From Talpa occidentalis (taxonomy: Eukaryota > Chordata > Mammalia > Eulipotyphla > Talpidae), in contig NW_023604295.1 in NCBI RefSeq assembly GCF_014898055.3, positions 68,349,730 to 68,413,729 on the forward strand: DNA of 64,000 nt, in the 5' to 3' direction. Below are positions 58,047 through 64,000 of the stretch, one piece after another. Numbering within the stretch: position 1 is the first letter of the stretch; the number at the start of each line of letters is the position of its first letter. The translations under genes were made by a program, and so were the position numbers. The notes beneath the pieces were generated by a model. That model was not told where the DNA came from, made no database searches, and saw only the letters and a program-made list of their open reading frames with translations.

Positions 58047-59224
58047 TACTAGAGTCCCAGTTCCTGGAACAGACGCATTGCAGGGCTACAAAATACACTC
58101 CACAAAAGAGGTATGTCAAAAGTCTTAAAGCAAAGCATCCCTATCCTAATGTTTCATGGCAGATGCTCAGAGCACTTTTCTCTGGGGGAGTAGCCATTTA
58201 AGGCCAGATAGTTACAACACAGCATACTGAAAAGGTTTTAGCACAGACCTTGAAGCTCACAGGTTTATTTTATTTTATTTTATTTTTCAATATGGGCTAT
58301 GCAGGAAAAGGCTTTCAGAAGCTGTGGTTACGGGGTCAACTCTGGTAATCACTGAAGGGTAACTGCACATAGCGCCCCAACATGTGCTATTATACTGATT
58401 TTTGTGAGTTGTCAGCAGGTCAAAAACAGCAAATGCAGGAAACAGCTTTCTCCAGATTCCCCTTATCTGCCTAAAGAGAGTCTCTATAAGAAGTTCAGTT
58501 GTCGTATATGTCCTCCCTGTTCGTTTCATCAAGGGAAGAAAGATTCACATCACAGAAAAGGAGACTAAGTGGACATCACAGCCACACAAACTTTGTCGCA
58601 CACTCCTAACTCCCATCTATTCCTTTAAGGTCACATTCATCTTTCCTAAAATTCATTCACTTTCACCTAAGGACCTATATCTGCCTTCCCTCTCCCTATT
58701 AAGATTATTTTTAATCCTAAATTTTAAGCCACTTTGCAGAGTTATTTTTCCAAGGATATCTCCCAGGTACATTATATAAACTCCTATTAGCAAACTTCTA
58801 TCACTCTATTATTTATCTTTCTTTTATTACAGGCCTCTCAGCCTTGAACTCAGAAGAGCATAGGGAGAATTACTTTTATATCACTCAGCTAAAATGCATT
58901 ATTTATGCACACATCGAGGTATGGTGGAAGACATGCTATTTTTAAGATTCCTATTCCTCCTTACTCTTCTCATGTAGAGTAGGGAACAAATAACATCAAG
59001 CAGATCACTTTTCTTTAAGTCTAAACCAGGGCCCTGCATGTCACTGAAACTCCAATTCCATTTCACTGTTTAGGAGTGACATCAAATGCCTGGAGGTCTG
59101 AAGGTAGATGAATTTGTTCAATACGGTTATATCACAGAAGCATAAGGCTCGACTTCCAAGTCTGTATACCAATAAATAGTTTACACTGCTTTAGAGGCTT
59201 TGCTGAGCAAAAGCAAGCTGATTC
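58047..59224. other. Unassigned DNA
   Basis: A (TTTTA)n tract lies at 58,264-58,287. A pyrimidine tract followed by CAG near 58,830 resembles a splice acceptor, but no coherent exon follows. No gene is supported. Confidence 0.4.
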
Positions 59225-59420
59225 TTTTTTTTTTTTTCATTATTGAGGTAACACTGGTTTACAACCCTGTACATGATTTAGGGGAATAGGTTTGCACTGT
59301 GTATGTCATCACCCTACCCCTACTATCAAAGCCCCTACTATTCAGTCCTTTACCTAGACCATTAAGCCCCCAAATCCTCATTCTCTCCCCTTTCTTACCT
59401 CACCCTCTAGTGGCCTAAAT
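59225..59420 (-). mobile_element. Old L1 3' end, antisense
   Basis: Starts with a T run, then 'cattattgaggtaacactgg', 'ttacaaccctgtacatgattta', 'ggtttgcactgtgtatg', and a C-rich stretch, the order of a reversed L1 3' terminus (A-tail side at left). Confidence 0.55.
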
Positions 59421-59559
59421 TGGAATTGTAGGATTTCAGCACGATAATGGGGAAATAGCAATGTTCATGGTTGTGGCAGAGATTTTCGTAACAGAATTCT
59501 GACTCACAAAGTATCCTCTTTACGAAAAACTTCCATATATCAGAAAGTTTAATCCTGGA

Positions 59560-60070
59560 ATATCCCTACGCCTCTCGCCCCTACACTATCTACATTCACT
59601 CTTATAATCACCCAGTTTAGTGGCTTTAAACGTCTCTCTCTAGTTTCTACCCATCACCCAGACACCATATTACTGTTTCTACCTGCTTAGAACTCCTTTT
59701 GGATGTCTAACTGGAACCACAAACTTGTGAAGTCTAAAGTCACACGTTTCACACTTTTTTTCTCTCAAATATTCTACCCCTCCTCCAAAAGGTCTGAGAT
59801 TCTAAATGTGAATTCTACACAGAATTCATCTATTTACTCAGTTATAAGATAAAACTGTTGAAGTCATCTCTGCCCCCTCTTTTTCTCTCATATCACAAAT
59901 TGATCCAGCCAACAATCAGGTTACATTTTGCCTTCAAATTCACCATGAATTTATTCATTTGCCTCCATCTCCACAGAATCTTTCCAATCCATGTTAGTAC
60001 ATGCTTTCAAGTAGGCATTGTGATAGCCTTGTGTCTGGTCTTCCTCCTAGTCTTATACCCCTATAGTCTG
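59560..60070 (+). mobile_element. L2 fragment (internal region)
   Basis: Diverged L2 text: 'tgcttagaactccttttgg', 'atgtctaactggaacc', 'acaaacttgtgaagtctaaag', then 'gatccagccaacaatcagg' and 'ccttcaaattcaccatgaa', in the L2 order. The 71-codon frame at 59,858-60,073 is a relic or chance. Confidence 0.55.
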
Positions 60071-61810
60071 TAACCATTGTGATCCCTTAAATGTAAGTTC
60101 GATTATAATAAATATGAGAGTCCCCAAATGGGTGCTTTCTGTTTCTAAGTACCAGATCAAGAACTTGACATCTGGAGATGTCATCTCTTTTCTCTTTCCC
60201 CACCTGAGCTGCATTGCTGGCACTCATTTGCAGTCAAAGCATTTCAATAAATTGTATCTTCACCATAAGGATCACAAGCACTGTTTGAATAGTAGTATGT
60301 GGCCAAAGATGCTTTGAGCCATTCCTGAAGGGCAACTGAGGGCAGGCTGGACTATCTCCAAAAATGCCCTCCTTCCCAATCCTATAATATTTGTGTTTTA
60401 CCTCCAGAAGTATACCTTTTAGACCTACACCTATTACTCCTCCTCTTATCTCCAAAAAGGAATGTGAAAGCTTCCTTGAATACCAATGGAGAAAAAACAT
60501 CCCAGGAATGATACACCTTATTGGATTGAGCAGATAATGCATATGTCCTGTTCAAAATATAATTTGCTCATTTAAGGAATATTAACTTATGAATAAGGCA
60601 TGTGCTTAGTCAGAGCTTCCATTTAGTTCTCACATATTTCCCTTTATTCCAATGCTAGCCCTCCCGCCCCTACCCTATGGGCATGTTGCAGCTGAACTTG
60701 AGGTTTCTTAAAAATTCTTTTGGAAAGAACAGAGGTGAGTACAGTTCAATAAATCGTCATGGGAATCAGTGCTATATTTTATTAACAATATCCTGAGACC
60801 TGAAAGGTTTGCCTGCTTTGAAGAGAAATATGAAAGGTAATGTGATGAACTGACTTCCTACTGCGGGATTTACAAAGCTTCTTTTGTTTGTTACTTATTG
60901 TTACTTTCAGTCTTTATGTTTCAAAGGTTTTAGATTACTCCTTGGAGTTTGGAATTTATCTGTCCAGAACATTACAATGTCATAAAAAAGGGGAAAATAT
61001 CCCCAAGTTCAAACTTCTATTTTCTATAATAAAGGCACAAAAATCCCATAGAACTCATTCTTCATGGTAAAATCGTGTGCCCCACAAGCTGGACTCAGGA
61101 CAAAGAAACGCACACATCTTCTCTCCCTCAGTTCCCAGCAGTTTTCATTTTCAAGCAACCGCTACAAAGTTCTTTTTCTAGTTACCAAGATGAATACAAA
61201 AAAGATTGAATGCTCCAGGGTGTTTCTGTGTTTAAAAAAAAAATCATATCACCTGAATAACTAATGCAGACCTTAATGTGATATTCAACTTTATGATTCT
61301 AGTTTAGACAGAAAGAAAATAGATGAATTGCACTTGCATACATACCAAAATACATTTGACACTTCAACCTATAAAGTAATCGTTCAAATGAAAACAAAAA
61401 AGGTAGATGCCTTTTCATATGCCAGGAGTGCCCAATTTGACAATGCCTGCATTTATCAACACCAAAATAAAACTAACAGAAAATATAGCATATAATACAA
61501 CCATCAACTCTTTTCACATGAAAAAGTTACAGCTCAAGAGTTTTGACCTGTATTTATATATGTGTGTGTATACATACATGTATACATATATGTGCATATA
61601 TGCAGTGGTCCCTAATTATGAAACAATTTTGGCCCCTAATTATGAAACAATTATAAAGCAAAATAATGTAACAAATCAGAACACGTAGGAACATTGTACA
61701 TTTGCACATTTGTACATTCAAGAAAGCAGGGGAAACTATCTAAAAAAAAAAAAAAAACTATGTATAATTATTTTTTCCCCACCATAAAATTAGATCATGA
61801 TTTTTCACTT
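60071..61810. other. Unassigned AT-rich DNA
   Basis: A TA/TG microsatellite lies at about 61,555-61,601, followed by two tandem copies of 'cctaattatgaaacaatt' (61,611-61,628 and 61,635-61,652). No gene is supported. Confidence 0.4.
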
Positions 61811-62073
61811 GCAAAAGTTAAAAACCAGGGCCTCCCTGATGGCACAGGGGGTTGAGCACAGCACTGTGAAACTATCCACAACCTCTACAGCACGAGCTTG
61901 ATCCTTAGGCAGTGAGCTACCCACATTGCGTAGCAGACCTCTCCTGCCTCACCTGCTGCTCCCCTCTGCAATGTCTCTGGTGAATCCTATCACCCCCCAC
62001 ACCTCTGGCCTGTACCACAGTTCTTGTATGTGTAAATAAAAAATCTTTAAAAAAAAAAGCAAAAGGTAAAAAC
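61811..62073 (+). mobile_element. tRNA-derived T+ SINE, type B, with target duplication
   Basis: The body is 61,826-62,058. Flanks GCAAAAGTTAAAAAC (61,811-61,825) and GCAAAAGGTAAAAAC (62,059-62,073) differ once. The head 'gggcctccctgatggcacag' is present. The segment before 'tgtctctggtgaatcc' is shortened. The tail has AATAAA and TCTTTA. Confidence 0.92.
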
Positions 62074-62639
62074 TAATCCCATAGAGAAATAGTGTAATTC
62101 CAGTCTTTGTCAGTGACAACAGTAGTATAATGGAAACACTCCTAACTGGAAAAACTACATTTAAATTCTATTTTGCATCTCACTGCTCAAATAGTAGCAA
62201 ACAATCCCATCACTTTCTTTGGGTTCTACTTGCAGTACAAAAGTTTCTTGAAAAAAAAATTTCCATGGTAGGCTAATTAAAAATATGACTAACATGTATG
62301 TATATGTTAGGGTATGGATTCAAGGTAGGTTTATGCAGGAATCCAGGAGATAAGAACTGAACATTGAAAGAAACATGAACTAAAATTTCTACTAACCCTG
62401 AGATTGCATACCTTTCTGCTTTCCATATTTCTAATTTTCTTCAAATACGTCTTTTATCAAAACACTTCACTTTGCAAAGTTTTATCAAATTAAGCCACAT
62501 AGAATCAAGTTCTTTGAACAGTCTTTAGGGTTCATGATCACAATTTAAATGCATTTATCCCTCAAAAGGTATCTTCTAGTCTAGTCAGGAGAGTCTTCAC
62601 CTTGAGCCACAAATACCCCATGATTATGGGCACTTGTCC
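62074..62639. other. Unassigned AT-rich DNA
   Basis: Nothing supported. Confidence 0.4.
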
Positions 62640-63240
62640 TTCCCCACACAGATGTACACTCAGGATGCCTGCATTTGTAAGACCTGGCTCAGTATTTATA
62701 CCTGCTTTATTCACCCCATTGGTGAAAAGGGGCTGCTCATTTTAAGATTATGGAACCAGTTAAATATACACCCAACTCTGGACCAACAAGATAACAGCAG
62801 TTTATTAATCGCCTATACTCACAACCCAGGGGAGAAAGGCAACTCAAGCGAAGTAGAACCACAAGCCACTGCACATAGGAGCAGAGTGAACAATCCATGC
62901 TGTGGGAGTTAGGTCAGGCAGTAACAAGAGGGTAAAATTCCCCCTGCTTCTAAAAGAAGGATATGATTGACTTTTTTTTTTTTAAATAATTCCATGGGCT
63001 GGCAGAGAATCAAAAACTAATACTAATACAAGATTAGCAAAAACTGCAAAAAATGTAGTTGGTCCCTTTAATGAGGAGAGTTGCTTGGTTAGGGAGTCTT
63101 ATCTGCACAGAAGCACTGTAGGGAGGGCAAATGCAGAAAGAACATGTGAGGCAATCCAGATGTCAAAGCAACACAAAATGCCAGACCTTAATTACAGGCT
63201 TTATGCCAATTATGTCTCATTTTCCCTATAAAACCTTCTG
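62640..63240 (-). mobile_element. Possible antisense LTR
   Basis: 'aacagcagtttattaatcgc' (62,795-62,814) reads on the minus strand as an AATAAACTGCTG polyadenylation region, and the GC-richer sequence to its right could be U3. Ends and duplication were not found; approximate limits only. Confidence 0.35.
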
Positions 63241-64000
63241 ATCAAAGGAGATAAAGTAGACAATATGATTTTTAAATTATTGCATTAATTTAAGTTGTTA
63301 TTTTCCCCTATCTGCTATTGCTTTCATTTATGTCCCAAACTGAATAGAAAATGTAAAACATTATTTTATATATTCATTCTTATTATAATTTTGCTATTTT
63401 TCTTTCATTATCTAGATTTTACCTCCCGTAAGGAAACTGCATTTATAAAAGCTATACTTCACATTCTCTACTATATAGCACTCAATACAGTTATTTGATT
63501 AATTTATTTGTTCTGTAAAGTGACCAATAATTTGTAAAATACTCATTGCACTCTCATAATTTTTTTTATCCTAACTTAATGGAATAGATGGATTTCAGGA
63601 AAATTAATCATAATATGTGTTTCCTTTCCTAGATGACTTCTTCTATAAAATAGGGATGTCTTGCCATGTAAAACTGGGCCTTAATAGACTGTGTTAAAAA
63701 GCTCTAATGTGGAAGTGATTAAAGTAATAGTCACATGAAATGCTGGGATAAGAAAAGTTATTAAACAAGAAGTTTATGGGTAATTAGAATATTAAATTAA
63801 ATAGGAAATCAGCAAAGCTTTATTAAGAAAGAATCAAACCAAAATTGACTTACTTTCTCTTTAGCAGTTTTACTGGAATTATCAATTTGGTAAATGTCAT
63901 GTGGTTTTTTTTTATATGTATTTGACAATTCTTTCTTAATATTCTTAAGGATAAGAAATACAGTTATAACCAGTGGAAGACTAAATGGAATGGATTCATA
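63241..64000. other. Unassigned AT-rich DNA
   Basis: No gene or dated repeat is supported. Confidence 0.4.

Noticed and set aside
58825..58880. Possible exon after 'ttttattacag'
   Set aside because: No coherent coding frame or donor downstream.
1..64000. CRISPR arrays, operons, bacterial or phage systems
   Set aside because: No regularly spaced repeats, no tightly packed long frames, and abundant mammalian retroposons; the window is not prokaryotic.

Overview
This window looks like an AT-rich, gene-poor stretch of a placental mammal nuclear genome. I found no exon, open reading frame or RNA gene that I can assign to a host gene. Almost everything recognisable is transposon-derived: LINE-1 (L1) copies of several ages, ancient LINE-2 (L2) fragments, a tRNA-derived SINE family, a few LTRs, and one MER20-type DNA transposon. 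The SINE has an A box, a B box, AATAAA signals and a TCTTT terminator. That makes it a 'T+' SINE, a class known from several laurasiatherian orders and rodents. I suspect a laurasiatherian, possibly a bat, but the species cannot be fixed from the sequence alone.

Layout. 1-12.8 kb: unique AT-rich DNA with old L1 pieces (about 1.19-2.45, 6.0-7.2, 10.28-11.78 and 12.05-12.57 kb) and a short antisense tail of a young L1 (10.1 kb). 12.8-14.26 kb: a long, very diverged L2. 15.15-21.46 kb: a full-length young L1 with a CpG-rich 5' UTR, an intact 342-residue ORF1, and an ORF2 broken by one frameshift in a run of A. 21.5-34.6 kb: mostly unassigned DNA, an old L1 fragment (23.3-24.0 kb), three SINEs and MER20 (32.28 kb). 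34.66-42.3 kb: old L1 sequence into which a 5'-truncated young L1 (35.006-37.960 kb, 15-bp target-site duplication) and SINEs were inserted. 40.86-47.74 kb: ten copies of the SINE, several nested or sharing target sites, plus an unexplained GC-richer block at 42.66-43.26 kb. 47.8-48.4 kb: an antisense old L1 3' end. 51.67-52.00 kb: an antisense MLT1-like LTR. 52.142-52.716 kb: a younger solo LTR with a 4-bp duplication. 55.4-60.1 kb: L2 pieces in both orientations, an antisense class-I-like LTR and other old LTR-like repeats. 60-64 kb: unassigned DNA, one SINE and a possible antisense LTR.

How the parts work together. The young L1 encodes an RNA-binding chaperone (ORF1p) and an endonuclease/reverse transcriptase (ORF2p). 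In mammals such L1 machinery also mobilises SINEs, and the A-rich tails and 12-15 bp target duplications of the SINEs here fit that route. Nested insertions give a relative age order: old L1 and L2 first, then SINE type B, then SINE type A and the young L1 family. I found no convincing previously undescribed biological system. The most useful leads are the two-subfamily SINE with its pile-ups, the near-intact L1 with odd flanks, a 67-bp near-identical inverted repeat spanning the L1, the solo LTR, and a CpG-retaining candidate conserved non-coding segment at 33.4-33.9 kb.
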